Below, in pieces: positions 9,096 through 18,445 of a stretch of 54,635 nt of DNA. The stretch's first letter is position 1; every line of letters starts with the position of its first letter. The notes beneath the pieces were generated by a model. That model saw nothing but the letters and a program-made list of their open reading frames with translations, made no database searches and was not told the DNA's origin. Where the stretch lies: assembly GCA_001303785.1 (NCBI GenBank), contig LJUJ01000013.1:1-54635 (forward strand), in the 5' to 3' direction. The DNA is from Caldifarciminota bacterium SM23_42. Lineage in GTDB: Bacteria > Hydrothermota > Tepidihabitantia > SM23-42. The translations under genes were made by a program, and so were the position numbers.

Positions 9096-12000
9096 TTGAA
9101 CAATAACAACGATAACGGCATAAACGAACAGGCGTTGGTTGAATTTGAGCAATACATAAAAGACATCTGGTCCTTTCTGCCGACTCCTATTTCTTATCTC
9201 AGCCCATTGGGTGTTATATTGGATTTGGATAAGACCCTGGAGAATATGTTACAGTGTTCAAAGGAAAAAATTGTGGGTAGGTTCCTTGCTGATTTCTCAC
9301 CGCAAAAGGATAGAATTGAAGAATTGCAGAAGTTGACATTTGAAAAAGGTTTTGTAAAAAACTATGTGTGTAGCTTGCAAAGCAACAATAGCGTAATCCC
9401 GGTCAGCGTATCCACGCTTGTCAGGAAGTCACAAGAGGGAGAGATTATTGGCTATTTTGCTGCCTTTACCGATATATCAGAAAGCAAGCGGGCCGAGCGT
9501 CTGTTGCAAAAAACAACTGATTATCAACGCCAGCTGCTAGAAACAGCGCGCTACCTTACCGAGAGTCTCGATATTAGAGAAGTTCTGACGCGCATTGGGT
9601 CAAGCGCGAGAAATATCCTCAATGCCCACGGATGTGCGATATACTTGCTCGAACCGGATAAGAAAACACTCACCCCCGTGGTTGCCATTGACCCCCCTTA
9701 CGAAGACGAAATCATGGCCACCCCGCTTGATATCGACAAAAGCTTTACGGGTCACGCAATCAAAATGGGAAAGGCGACAATTTTCAATGAAACGCTTCAG
9801 AGCCCTGTTGGTCATCACATTCCCGGCACGCCCGATGAGGAGGACGAGCATATTATCGTGGCGCCCCTTATTGTTGACGGCGAAAAACTGGGTGCCATGT
9901 GCCTTAACCGTTACACCAAGGGGTTTGATGATGACGATTTATCCGTTGTTGATGTTTTTGCAACTTACGCAGCTACGGCGCTGAGGAATGCTCGGACCCA
10001 TAATGATCTACATCAAGAAATAGAACAGCGTAGATACGTGCAGCAGGCACTAGAAAGTGAGAAGGCACACCTTGAGCAGTTGCTCGAAAGCGCCCAGGAG
10101 GGTATCGCGGTCACGGATACCGAGGGCATGGTGCGAAGGATAAACAGTGAATTTACCAAGATATTTGGTTACACACGCAAGGAAGTCGAAGGCAAGTCGA
10201 TCGAGGAACTCATCGCTCCTCAGGATCGATTTGAAGAGGCTAAATCTATCACAGAACGCGCAAGAAAAGGTAAGAGTGTTTCGTTGGAGGCAGTGTGTCA
10301 GCGTAAAGATGGAAGCATGCTTGATGTATCAGTTCTCGCTTCTCCTATTGTCGTTAACAAGAAACTGGTTGGAATGTACGCTATCTATCGTGACATTTCA
10401 TCACGCAAAGAGGCCGAAAGAAGCCTAAAGGCATCAGAGGAACGGTACCGTACTTTGGTGAACACCACGCCCGAGGCGGTTACGGTTGCTGACTTAGAAG
10501 GTTATATTACGTATGTGTCTCCACAGACACTGCAGATGCACGGTTTCGATAACCCGGATGAGTTGTGTGGGAAGAATGGGTTTGATCTGATTGACCCGGC
10601 AGAACACAAGATAGCAATGGCTAATCTGAAGAAGACATTGGAAAAGGGTACGATGAGGAACGTTGAATATAGATTACTGCGGAAGGATGGAACTTCGTTC
10701 GACGGCGAGGTAAACGCCTCGCTGATAACAGATGATCAAGGTAATCCCCAAGCGTTTGTTACGACAACCAGGGATGTCTCAGAACGCAAATTGGCGGAGA
10801 GGGCTCTGAGGGAAAACGAAGAGAAATACCGAAATCTCTTTCAGAACTCAAACGATGCAATATTCATCCACGACTTAGATGGCAACATCATTGATGTGAA
10901 TAATAAGGTGCTAGAGCTCTTTGAATACTCAAAACCCGATATTCTCTCCCTGACGATCGACAAACTGCACCCATCAGATGCGCTGTCGAAATCAGCAAAG
11001 GCATTCAAGGATATATCAAAGAAAGGATCCGTAAATTTCGAAATTAATTTCAAGAAAAAAGATGGCACGGTTTTTCCTGCCGAAGTTTCATCTAGTTTGT
11101 TTGAGATTGCTGGTGCGCAAGTCATTCAGGGTGTTGTCCGTGATATCAGTGGACGAGTGCAGGCCGAGCATAATCTACGTGATTCAGAAGAACGCTACCG
11201 AGAACTCGTTGAAAAGGCAGGTGCCGCGATATTGATCGACGATCGGGAAGGAAAGATCAAGTTCTGTAACAAGCGCCTAGCGGATCTGTTCGGCTATACT
11301 TTGGAAGAAATGAAAACGAAAGATATCGGTTCGATCATCCATCCCGATGATTTTGATCGCGTTGTGAAAATCCATAATGGACGTATTAATGACAGGAAAG
11401 TACCCTCAAAGTATGAGTTCATGGGGATCAAGAAGAGCGGCGAGATTATGTATCTCGAGATTGATGCTATCGCCTTGAAGGAGGGTGACAAGATAATCGG
11501 GACCCGTTCTTATTTGTGGGATATTACTCAGCGAAAGATGTCAGAGGATACCATTAAGAGCTCGGAAGAGCGATTGAAGATTCTTTTCGAGTACGCTCCG
11601 GACGGATATTATTTAACCGACCTGAGAGGTATTTTCCTCGATGGTAACAGGGCTGCCGAGGAAATGGTCGGCTATAAGAAGGAAGAATTAGTTGGCAAGA
11701 ATTTCGCAAAAACGAAATTGCTGTCAACCAAGCAAATACCAAAAGCCGCTGCACTTCTGGCACGCAATGCACTGGGTCAGCCAACCGGTCCAGATGAGTT
11801 CATCCTTACCAGAAAAGATGGCAGCAAGACGATGGTCAGCATCCGCACATTTCCCGTGAGAATAGATGGCAAGACTGTGGTGTTAGGTATTGCGCACGAC
11901 ATCACCGAGTATAAGCGAACCCAAGATGAACTGAAGCGCAGTTACGAAAGAATGCAAAAGGTCTTGGAAGATACTATTAACGCATTGACGTCCGCGGTCG

Positions 12001-12527
12001 AAAAGCGTGACCCGTATACCGCCGGTCATCAACATCGTGTCGCAGTATTGGCTGATGCTATTGCCGAGAGAATGCGTTTACCTGAGAATCAGAAAGAGGG
12101 ATTGCATGTTGCCTCACTAGTGCACGATATCGGCAAGATTAATGTACCAGCCGGTATTCTCAACAAGCCCAGCGGTTTGAGCGAACCTGAGTTTGCTCTG
12201 GTAAAAGACCATGTCTTAGTTGGTTACGACATACTTAGGACCATTGAATTCCCATGGCCGGTTGCAGAAATCGTGCTTCAGCATCACGAAAGATTGGACG
12301 GTTCAGGATATCCAAGCGGAATTAAGGATGGTGAGATCATGCTCGAAGCTAAGATACTCGGGGTGGCTGATGTTGTCGAGTCGATGTTGGCGCATCGTCC
12401 CTACCGTCCCGCGCGCGGTATGGAGGTTGCGGTCAAGGAAATAACCAAGAATAAGAAAAAACTCTATGACACTAAGGTCGTGAATGCTTGCCTTAAGGTG
12501 CTAAGAGATAAGCAGTTCAGCTTCTAA
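9096..12527 (+). CDS. Multi-PAS/GAF sensor with HD-GYP c-di-GMP phosphodiesterase
   Basis: A 1143-residue cytoplasmic sensor starting at TTG, with GGGAG 9 bases upstream. Domains in order: PAS (about 20-130), GAF (about 150-310), five more PAS domains (about 325-440, 445-570, 570-690, 695-820, 820-945), each ending in a DIT/DIS-type junction helix, then an HD-GYP domain (about 960-1140). Catalytic elements are intact: H1010-D1011 in VHDIGKIN, the HHERLDGSGYP stretch, and GYP starting at G1071. The expected reaction is hydrolysis of cyclic di-GMP. There is no membrane segment, so the inputs are cytoplasmic (redox, ligand or light cofactors; not determinable here). It is paired with the sensor domain gene directly upstream. 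Confidence 0.93.
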   Translation: MNNNNDNGINEQALVEFEQYIKDIWSFLPTPISYLSPLGVILDLDKTLENMLQCSKEKIVGRFLADFSPQKDRIEELQKLTFEKGFVKNYVCSLQSNNSVIPVSVSTLVRKSQEGEIIGYFAAFTDISESKRAERLLQKTTDYQRQLLETARYLTESLDIREVLTRIGSSARNILNAHGCAIYLLEPDKKTLTPVVAIDPPYEDEIMATPLDIDKSFTGHAIKMGKATIFNETLQSPVGHHIPGTPDEEDEHIIVAPLIVDGEKLGAMCLNRYTKGFDDDDLSVVDVFATYAATALRNARTHNDLHQEIEQRRYVQQALESEKAHLEQLLESAQEGIAVTDTEGMVRRINSEFTKIFGYTRKEVEGKSIEELIAPQDRFEEAKSITERARKGKSVSLEAVCQRKDGSMLDVSVLASPIVVNKKLVGMYAIYRDISSRKEAERSLKASEERYRTLVNTTPEAVTVADLEGYITYVSPQTLQMHGFDNPDELCGKNGFDLIDPAEHKIAMANLKKTLEKGTMRNVEYRLLRKDGTSFDGEVNASLITDDQGNPQAFVTTTRDVSERKLAERALRENEEKYRNLFQNSNDAIFIHDLDGNIIDVNNKVLELFEYSKPDILSLTIDKLHPSDALSKSAKAFKDISKKGSVNFEINFKKKDGTVFPAEVSSSLFEIAGAQVIQGVVRDISGRVQAEHNLRDSEERYRELVEKAGAAILIDDREGKIKFCNKRLADLFGYTLEEMKTKDIGSIIHPDDFDRVVKIHNGRINDRKVPSKYEFMGIKKSGEIMYLEIDAIALKEGDKIIGTRSYLWDITQRKMSEDTIKSSEERLKILFEYAPDGYYLTDLRGIFLDGNRAAEEMVGYKKEELVGKNFAKTKLLSTKQIPKAAALLARNALGQPTGPDEFILTRKDGSKTMVSIRTFPVRIDGKTVVLGIAHDITEYKRTQDELKRSYERMQKVLEDTINALTSAVEKRDPYTAGHQHRVAVLADAIAERMRLPENQKEGLHVASLVHDIGKINVPAGILNKPSGLSEPEFALVKDHVLVGYDILRTIEFPWPVAEIVLQHHERLDGSGYPSGIKDGEIMLEAKILGVADVVESMLAHRPYRPARGMEVAVKEITKNKKKLYDTKVVNACLKVLRDKQFSF

Positions 12528-12599
12528 GTCAGGGCCGCGACCATCGTCGAAACGGCAGGATCAAAGACTTGAGATTTTGGTAATCTAGGGCACGTCCGG

Positions 12600-12920
12600 C
12601 TAATCGATTTTGTGTAATTCCTTGCCGAGTTTTTGTTCGAGCGATTCGATTTTTGCTTTCATTCTACTATTTTTACCCTCACGATAGTCGATTTTTATGG
12701 AGATTGAAATTCTGGAACATTCTTCCTTCATTTTCATAAAGCCCTGCTTGAGGACGGTCATCACTTCATCCCAGGTTTTACTCTCGATTATTGTACCCAT
12801 TGGCGTGATGACGTAGGGGAGACCTGACTGGTCGACAACATCCACAACTTTAGCAACATGTTGACTCACACTCTCACCTTCTTCTAGTGGTGTCATGGAA
12901 ACAAGCGTCATGAAACTCAT
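12600..12920 (-). CDS. Thiamine-binding YkoF/MTH1187-type protein (DUF77)
   Basis: A 106-residue protein with the MTH1187/YkoF fold pattern: SFMTLVSMTPLEEGESVSQHV at the start, VVDQSGLPYVITPMGTIIES in the middle, then two amphipathic helices. Family members bind thiamine or hydroxymethylpyrimidine, usually without catalysis. Ribosome site AGGAGGCGAAA is directly upstream. It is the second gene of a two-gene unit, 9 bases after DUF3795 on the minus strand. The region between this gene's stop and the convergent HD-GYP gene (12528-12599) shows no clear terminator. Confidence 0.88.
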   Translation of the reverse strand: MSFMTLVSMTPLEEGESVSQHVAKVVDVVDQSGLPYVITPMGTIIESKTWDEVMTVLKQGFMKMKEECSRISISIKIDYREGKNSRMKAKIESLEQKLGKELHKID

Positions 12921-12929
12921 TTTCGCCTC

Positions 12930-13382
12930 CTATTCATCGTCAGCAAACCAGAATCGCTTCGCTTTGTTAATCCAATCCTCGATGCCCACTTCTTTAATCG
13001 CCCTCAGATTCTTTATAGGGGCATCGCCATGAGGTTCGGTCAATTTTTTTATTTTGTCGCAGGTTTCAAAATCGTTGCACTCATGACAAGCATAGAAGCC
13101 CTTCTCAGTGCAGCATTTTCGAATTTCGCATTTTGTTTCACCTTTGGTTTTATGCCGGCAGACTTTTGAGCATCTTAGTGTGGTAATGAAGCTGAGCATT
13201 TCGTAAAGCTTATCATAGTCTTTAAGATCCTTGGGAAAAAAGTGCTTTGCAGTACGGTGAAACTTGAATCTATCCAGCGTTTCTTTTAACTTCTGCGCCT
13301 TGTCGGCAATAGCTCCATCGTAACCTCCGCAATCACCACAGTATAGCCCGCAGTAAGCGAGTAATTCTTTCTTATCTTCCAT
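12930..13382 (-). CDS. DUF3795 cysteine-rich protein
   Basis: A 150-residue soluble protein that opens with the DUF3795 signature YCGLYCGDCGGYDGA and ends with clustered cysteines (CSKVCRHK, CEIRKCCTE, CHECNDFETC). At least twelve cysteines are present, which suggests metal or Fe-S binding, but the family has no assigned function. The ATG has no ribosome site; the -10 element ends 6 bases before it, so the mRNA is probably leaderless. It leads the unit with the thiamine-binding protein. Confidence 0.87.
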   Translation of the reverse strand: MEDKKELLAYCGLYCGDCGGYDGAIADKAQKLKETLDRFKFHRTAKHFFPKDLKDYDKLYEMLSFITTLRCSKVCRHKTKGETKCEIRKCCTEKGFYACHECNDFETCDKIKKLTEPHGDAPIKNLRAIKEVGIEDWINKAKRFWFADDE

Positions 13383-13388
13383 GAAAAC

Positions 13389-13416
13389 ATTGTATGCAAA
13401 ACGCCAATAGAATCAA
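13389..13416 (-). promoter_or_regulatory. Promoter giving an apparently leaderless DUF3795 mRNA
   Basis: On the minus strand TTGATT (13416-13411), a 16-bp spacer and TACAAT (13394-13389), then 6 bases to the ATG at 13382. Transcription would start at or next to the A of ATG. Confidence 0.7.
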
Positions 13417-13438
13417 GTAATCAACCCACACTCCGTCC

Positions 13439-13456
13439 CTCCGGTAATTACCGGAG
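13439..13456. repeat. 18-bp perfect palindrome in an otherwise empty stretch
   Basis: CTCCGGTAATTACCGGAG is fully palindromic and is followed by TAACGG. The core CCGGTAATTACCGG with the same TAACGG trailer recurs inside hypE at 33785-33808. The rest of 13417-13677 shows no gene that I can support, apart from a GGCGCGCC palindrome near 13471-13478. Confidence 0.5.
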
Positions 13457-13677
13457 TAACGGCGCGAATGGCGCGCCATCCTGCTTGACTCCGCTTTTAG
13501 GACTGTGGACATTATTTATTGTCCTTTTGTGATTTTCTTGAAGAGATGGTTATCAAGAATGCTGTATTTCGCGTAGAATTGGCGTCTCCTTTGTTCTTGC
13601 CAGCTCTCGACACATTGCTCGCTAGGGAGTTGTGGAAAATTCACTTTTTTGTATGGTTGACTGATTTAGGGGTTTGT

Positions 13678-16600
13678 CTATTTCAACCAGATGATTTTTT
13701 GTGACTGCTCAAACCCGGCTGTCTGGAGTCGGCAGAAATAGACCCCGGCGCCTAGTTTTCTGCCTTGATTGTCTCGGCCGTCCCAAATAACCGATTTCAG
13801 TCCGGGAGTCTGTGTTTCGTTTATTAGTGTTCTCACCTGTTGGCCCAGAATGTTGTACATTTGTAGTGTTACACCACTTGTTGCACTTAGTTGATATCTG
13901 ATTATCACTCTGGATTTAGCCGGATTCGAAAAACTCTGGAATAACACGTATGGAAAATCATTTTTCATACTGTAATCCACTACGGCGCCCGGGTTGTATA
14001 TCATCTCTTCATATGAGACTGTTGCGTCATATGTTTCGACATCAGTTCTTATTTGAATCCAGTAGTAGTCGTTAGGTGTCGGGAAGGTGATTGCGGGGTT
14101 GAACGCTTGCCAATTTTCCCATTCAATCACTCCGATATCATCGAACCAAACATGGGCTTCACCGCTTTGTGGCCCTTCGCTCCTCAGCCAGATGTCAAAG
14201 TAGTTTGTGCCATTGGCAGGCGTGAAATTATCATGGTACGACGTCCAATCGGTGGTATCATCTACTTCGCCGATAGTTCGTGAGCCAAGACTATATGAGC
14301 CATATCTTGACTCATAAAACCTGACGACCGCCCGGGCATTATTGGCGTTCTGGGTCTTGATGTACCCATAGAGCGTGTAATGTGTCGTGTCTGAATAGCA
14401 TGTTATTCTTTTCTCGAACCCTGTAGTTATTGTCGAACTTCCTTCAAGCCGCCTTTGGCAAAGTGACCTCGCACCGCGGAAGGCCACGGTACTATCATAG
14501 AACTCATCATCGTGGTCAAGTTCCCAGAGAGTGCACCCTTCATCTTCAAAATTACCAAACCATATCGTTTCTCTACCCAGTCGAAATTGCCAATTTCCTG
14601 ATGGAATAATCGAAAGCATCGACCATACGTCCCCGTCCCTTGTCAGACGCTGTGGGTTAGATATCCAATAATTATCCTCGTAGTGCAATTGCACTTCATC
14701 CGCCTGTGTTATTGTCATGGATGTCATGTTGAGCGTGTCCAGAATAAGCTGAGCAGTGATACTATCGCGGTCGACGACGAGATAGGTGTTGAGATCTTTT
14801 GTGCGGCGTGCAAGATAATCAAGGATGTACAATCCAAGCTCACCCTTTGCTCTCATCGGGATGTAATCGTCTATGTATACCGGCACAATACAATATTCGT
14901 AGAAACCTGTCTCATTGATCTTGGTATTGAGAATCATTGATGGAAACGTTTCCGTATAATTAAGATCGAAGGTGAAATCACCCAGCGAATGAGCGATAAG
15001 CTTTCCATTATACACTTCGAGACCTTGTAGAACGTGAACATGATGGCAAACAACCAAATCTGCGCCCTCGTCTATTGCGTGACGCCGGTCTTCAATGTCG
15101 CCTCTCGTGGGCACGAAGAGAAATGGCGAATACATTTCATCCTCATTGTAATCAGCAGGATTTCTGTCCGGCAGCGCTGGCGTTGGCGAATACTCGTTTC
15201 CTGAATGCATTTCAACGATTATCAGATCAGCGTCGTTTTCAACTGTGTGTATCTGCCGAGAGATGTCAAATTGAGTAAGGTTGGCAAATCCTGATTTGTT
15301 GAAGCCGGCATTCAGGTATGGTTGGTAATTGTCATACTGTCCCGTTCTGTCGCTAGATGCCAAATAAGCAATATTGACGCCTTTCTTGTTGTAGAAGAGG
15401 GGAAGGTATGCCTCGTACGCATTTGCACCAGCACCCGAATATCTAATGTTGTTCGAGTCGAGGACAGATTGCGTTTCCTGTAAGCCTTCCAGACCATAGT
15501 CGATGATATGGTTGTTGGCGATCGTCACGACATCGATACCTGCGTAGGCCAAGCCATCGACGTTCTCAGGTGAACCCCTGAAGATGATGGGCTTGGTGGG
15601 ATGCGGTGTACCAGTATCGGTCAATGGGCACTCGAGGTTAGCTACGGTGATCTCCGCGGCGTCCCCTAAGTAGGGAATGGTCGGCTCAAAAATTGCTTCA
15701 ACACCTAGGGTAGGAATTATCCCACCTGGTTGCTCGTACCGTCTTGCGAGCATGACATCGCCCACAAAATTCATGGTCAGAGGAAATGTCGTGGGACCAG
15801 GGTCTACGAATACCGAACAGGACGCACGCCCCCACAGATAGGTGCTGTCGACCACTTCCAAGAGCACGGTGTATTCATGATCATCTTCAACGATGTAGGT
15901 ATGAAACGGATTCGGTTCGCTGCTTGTAGAATCATCACCAAAATACCAGAAATATTCATGATACCAACTGTCGGTATCTACGACGGTACTGTAGAATTGA
16001 ACATCAACGAGTCTTGTGCCCTTAGTGTCTTCGTAGATTTGTCCAGACGTGAACCATATCGTGACTTGCGGAACCATAGGAAGGTCATTTGTGATATCGA
16101 GTACTTCATCGAAATAGACGACACCATTGGGATCGTAGTCGCGGTCATTAATGAAAACGATGCCGTTGACCGTGGGTAAGTAGCCATAATAGGCAAGCCA
16201 GTCTTGACCAACCGGTAGTTGGTAGAGATTCCAGTTTTGATTCGGAAATGCGCCCTGGTATACCGTAACCCAGTCTTCGATATTTAATTGCTGGGTGCCG
16301 GCAAAGGAATATAGTAGGGTGTGCGCAGTGTCCCTCAAAGCAAAGCCGTGGATCTCACCGATGGTGTCGACATATGCTGCTACCTGCCATACGTCACCCG
16401 TATCCAGAGTGACCGGGATAATACTTTCCAGTTTCCAAGTATTCCCCCATAATTTGAGTGAATACGGAGAGTTGTTGTAGGTGATGAGAGAATCTAAAGA
16501 CCAGGCACTTGAGTCATAGTCCTCTCCCGGGTAGGAAAACAATTCAATCATTCCATCATCGAAATTCTCGATGGTGTCGGCGCGAATTGGGTACGATTTC

Positions 16601-16701
16601 GTTTTTTGTGTTGGCTGTCGGATACTATGACTCGAATCTATCGCATAGCTCGCAACCGATATCGTTAGTATTAACGCAATTGCCGATTTACGGTTTTTCA
16701 T
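13678..16701 (-). CDS. Exported CapA-like metallophosphatase-fold protein with PKD and C-terminal sorting domain
   Basis: A 1007-residue exported protein. Order: signal peptide (1-21), beta-sandwich region, PKD-like domain (about 210-300, YFGDDSTSSEPNPFHTY), CapA/PGA_cap domain (about 308-580), a carbohydrate-binding-like beta region (about 700-860), and the sorting domain (about 930-1007, from FSNPAKSRVIIRYQL to the final GVYFCRLQ and WLK). CapA signature residues are present: NFVGDVML, ANLECP, TIANNHIIDYG, VEMHSGNEY, CHHVHVLQG and SLGDF. CapA proteins belong to polyglutamate capsule systems, but this one is secreted and carries extra domains, so an extracellular phosphatase-fold enzyme is as likely. 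Single gene with its own promoter. Confidence 0.85.
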   Translation of the reverse strand: MKNRKSAIALILTISVASYAIDSSHSIRQPTQKTKSYPIRADTIENFDDGMIELFSYPGEDYDSSAWSLDSLITYNNSPYSLKLWGNTWKLESIIPVTLDTGDVWQVAAYVDTIGEIHGFALRDTAHTLLYSFAGTQQLNIEDWVTVYQGAFPNQNWNLYQLPVGQDWLAYYGYLPTVNGIVFINDRDYDPNGVVYFDEVLDITNDLPMVPQVTIWFTSGQIYEDTKGTRLVDVQFYSTVVDTDSWYHEYFWYFGDDSTSSEPNPFHTYIVEDDHEYTVLLEVVDSTYLWGRASCSVFVDPGPTTFPLTMNFVGDVMLARRYEQPGGIIPTLGVEAIFEPTIPYLGDAAEITVANLECPLTDTGTPHPTKPIIFRGSPENVDGLAYAGIDVVTIANNHIIDYGLEGLQETQSVLDSNNIRYSGAGANAYEAYLPLFYNKKGVNIAYLASSDRTGQYDNYQPYLNAGFNKSGFANLTQFDISRQIHTVENDADLIIVEMHSGNEYSPTPALPDRNPADYNEDEMYSPFLFVPTRGDIEDRRHAIDEGADLVVCHHVHVLQGLEVYNGKLIAHSLGDFTFDLNYTETFPSMILNTKINETGFYEYCIVPVYIDDYIPMRAKGELGLYILDYLARRTKDLNTYLVVDRDSITAQLILDTLNMTSMTITQADEVQLHYEDNYWISNPQRLTRDGDVWSMLSIIPSGNWQFRLGRETIWFGNFEDEGCTLWELDHDDEFYDSTVAFRGARSLCQRRLEGSSTITTGFEKRITCYSDTTHYTLYGYIKTQNANNARAVVRFYESRYGSYSLGSRTIGEVDDTTDWTSYHDNFTPANGTNYFDIWLRSEGPQSGEAHVWFDDIGVIEWENWQAFNPAITFPTPNDYYWIQIRTDVETYDATVSYEEMIYNPGAVVDYSMKNDFPYVLFQSFSNPAKSRVIIRYQLSATSGVTLQMYNILGQQVRTLINETQTPGLKSVIWDGRDNQGRKLGAGVYFCRLQTAGFEQSQKIIWLK

Positions 16702-16717
16702 TTAGAAGTATCGTTGA

Positions 16718-16745
16718 ATTGTAAAGCGTTATGGCTGTATGTCAA
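16718..16745 (-). promoter_or_regulatory. Promoter of the CapA-like gene
   Basis: Minus strand: TTGACA (16745-16740), 16-bp spacer, TACAAT (16723-16718), then 16 bases to the ATG. The very short leader has no ribosome site. Confidence 0.75.
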
Positions 16746-16795
16746 TAGGGGACAGGATAATTTTTCCCCAGAAATCTAACCTGTCCCCATTATAC

Positions 16796-17869
16796 CTACC
16801 TGATGAACAAAATTCTGTGTACCTCTTTCTGGTGGTCTATCTTACACCACAAGAAATAAATGCCAGCTGCGAACTTCGGCAGATTCAGCGTATGTGACCC
16901 GGATTCGTATGTAGCTCTTTCTGCTGACCAGCATTCGCGACCAGTGATGTTAAAGAGCCGAATGCAAATTGAACTGCTTTGGTTAATTGTGAACGGAAGG
17001 ATGGTACCACTAAGAATTGTTGGCACCATGATTGTTGGCTCCTGGTCAGTGATGCTCAATTGCTGCTGTTCTCTAGCGCCAGGTTGAGTAAGCCACGGGT
17101 CGAAATCGACCCATTGGTTCACTGAGTCGCCTGTTCCAGGTCCGGCGCCGCCAGGACCGCTGGGGTCATCCCACCAGTTATTCTCTGCATCGACCATGAC
17201 AACCGAATCAAGATTACACATTCCGTAGCCGGCATTATCACAAATGTTGTTGTAATTGACTACCGGATTAGAAATATAGTCGCAATATATCCCGTCACCA
17301 GTGTTGTCTATTATGTTGCAGCTATCGATGTGAGGATTGCACAACAGACGACAGGCGATGCCAGCACCGGTGTCACCTACGTTGCTGAAAATGGTGTTAT
17401 GCCTGATTAGTGGTGAACAGCTCACATAGCAGGCTATGCCTCCACCGCCGACAGCGCTTGCACTATTGTTAGTGATTGAATTACCGATGATATTTGGTGA
17501 GCTGTTTGTGAAGAGTCCAATACCACGGCCGTCTATATATCTCCCATTCTGAATAGTGAAACCGTGAATAATGGTGGTTGAATCTACGGCTGTGCTTATC
17601 TTCACGGCGCTCGTGACAAGGCTGCCATCTATTATTGTTGTATCTGTTCCATATTCACTTGTTAGGCCAATGCCTTGTGTGCTTGGCCAGACTATGTTCT
17701 CATAGTAGATACCGGACCCGACGAGAACGGTATCATTGGTAGCGCAAGCATCTAATGCAGTCTGAATCGAGTTCAATGTCGAATCGGGATGTACATACTA
17801 GATTGCGGCATGCGCTGCGTTAATTACTATTAGCAGCATGCTGACCGTTTTTACATAATGATGTCTCAT
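16796..17869 (-). pseudogene. Parallel beta-helix protein with C-terminal sorting domain, interrupted by an amber codon
   Basis: The natural start is the ATG at 17869 (ribosome site GGGAGGAAAG). It encodes a signal peptide (MRHHYVKTVSMLLIVINAAH), but codon 24 (17800-17798) is TAG. Translation could only resume at the TTG at 17776. The paralogue at 31863-33047 has tryptophan at this position (TTWYVHPDST against I*YVHPDST), so a single TGG to TAG change explains it. The body (about 300 residues) is a right-handed beta-helix with repeats such as NIIGNSITNN and PLIRHNTIFSN, ending in a sorting domain (IRLFNITGRECW ... AGIYFLWC ... ILFIR). Everything after the TAG is intact, which points to a recent mutation, an assembly error or readthrough. 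Confidence 0.8.
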
Positions 17870-18360
17870 TCTTTCCTCCCCCGAGCCTGTCTTGGCTCGC
17901 GTGAGAAGGAAACAGGCAACTTTTCTTTGAAATTTTGACACGCAGTATGCTGTGACATTGAAATCTGGGAATTGCCAAAGAAATGTCCTCTGTCGACGCG
18001 CTAAAGCAGCCTGTTCCCACTACCCACAACATGGCCTTTATTCCTCCTCTTACTGCCTCCTAGCCTTGCTGTGCAGAAATAAAAGGCCGATATAACAAAA
18101 AAACTCAGCCGCATGAAAAATATGGGTGATAATCAACCGTCAAAGGACAACGGACTGTCAGATATCTTGACGACGAATGCTCATAGATTCTTCCGGTATA
18201 TGATTGAGATGACATTCTCTACTCCTTACGATCACTCCTTCTTCCATCGTTACTGAAACTACGTTCTTATAGGTAATTATAACTTACTTATGGTGTCTGT
18301 TAATAGTCACGATACAGGCCCTGCTGGTACGAGTCAAGTTACCCCGGTGCATTTTACCCC
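17870..18360. other. Intergenic stretch between the beta-helix gene and the ArsR-type regulator
   Basis: I see no convincing gene. A small hairpin CGAGCC/GGCTCG (17882-17899) lies in the leader of the beta-helix gene. A 70-codon minus-strand frame starting near 18032 has a ribosome-site-like GGAGGAA, but its composition is not protein-like and I do not call it. Confidence 0.4.
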
Positions 18361-18388
18361 TTGACAAATTCCGTTTTTTTATTATAAT
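18361..18388 (+). promoter_or_regulatory. Consensus sigma-70 promoter of the ArsR-type regulator gene
   Basis: TTGACA (18361-18366), 16-bp spacer, TATAAT (18383-18388). Both hexamers are perfect. The tandem palindromes at 18394-18421 sit directly downstream, over the transcription start. Confidence 0.9.
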
Positions 18389-18393
18389 GTAGT

Positions 18394-18421
18394 TGAATAT
18401 TCACATATATTTGAATATTAA
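18394..18421 (+). promoter_or_regulatory. Tandem palindromic operator, probably for autoregulation
   Basis: TGAATATTCA (18394-18403) is a perfect 10-bp palindrome; TGAATATTAA (18412-18421) is a near copy 18 bp further on. Both cover the expected +1 region of the regulator gene, the classic place for ArsR/SmtB repressors to bind their own promoter. Confidence 0.65.
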
Positions 18422-18445
18422 AATTATGATGAATAAGGAGCTAGC

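Noticed and set aside
15730-16179. 149-codon plus-strand frame inside the CapA-like gene
   Set aside because: Antisense shadow of a well-supported coding region.
17820-18032. 70-codon minus-strand frame with a ribosome-site-like sequence
   Set aside because: Spacing to the ATG is long, no family pattern is visible, and it overlaps the leader and start of the beta-helix gene.
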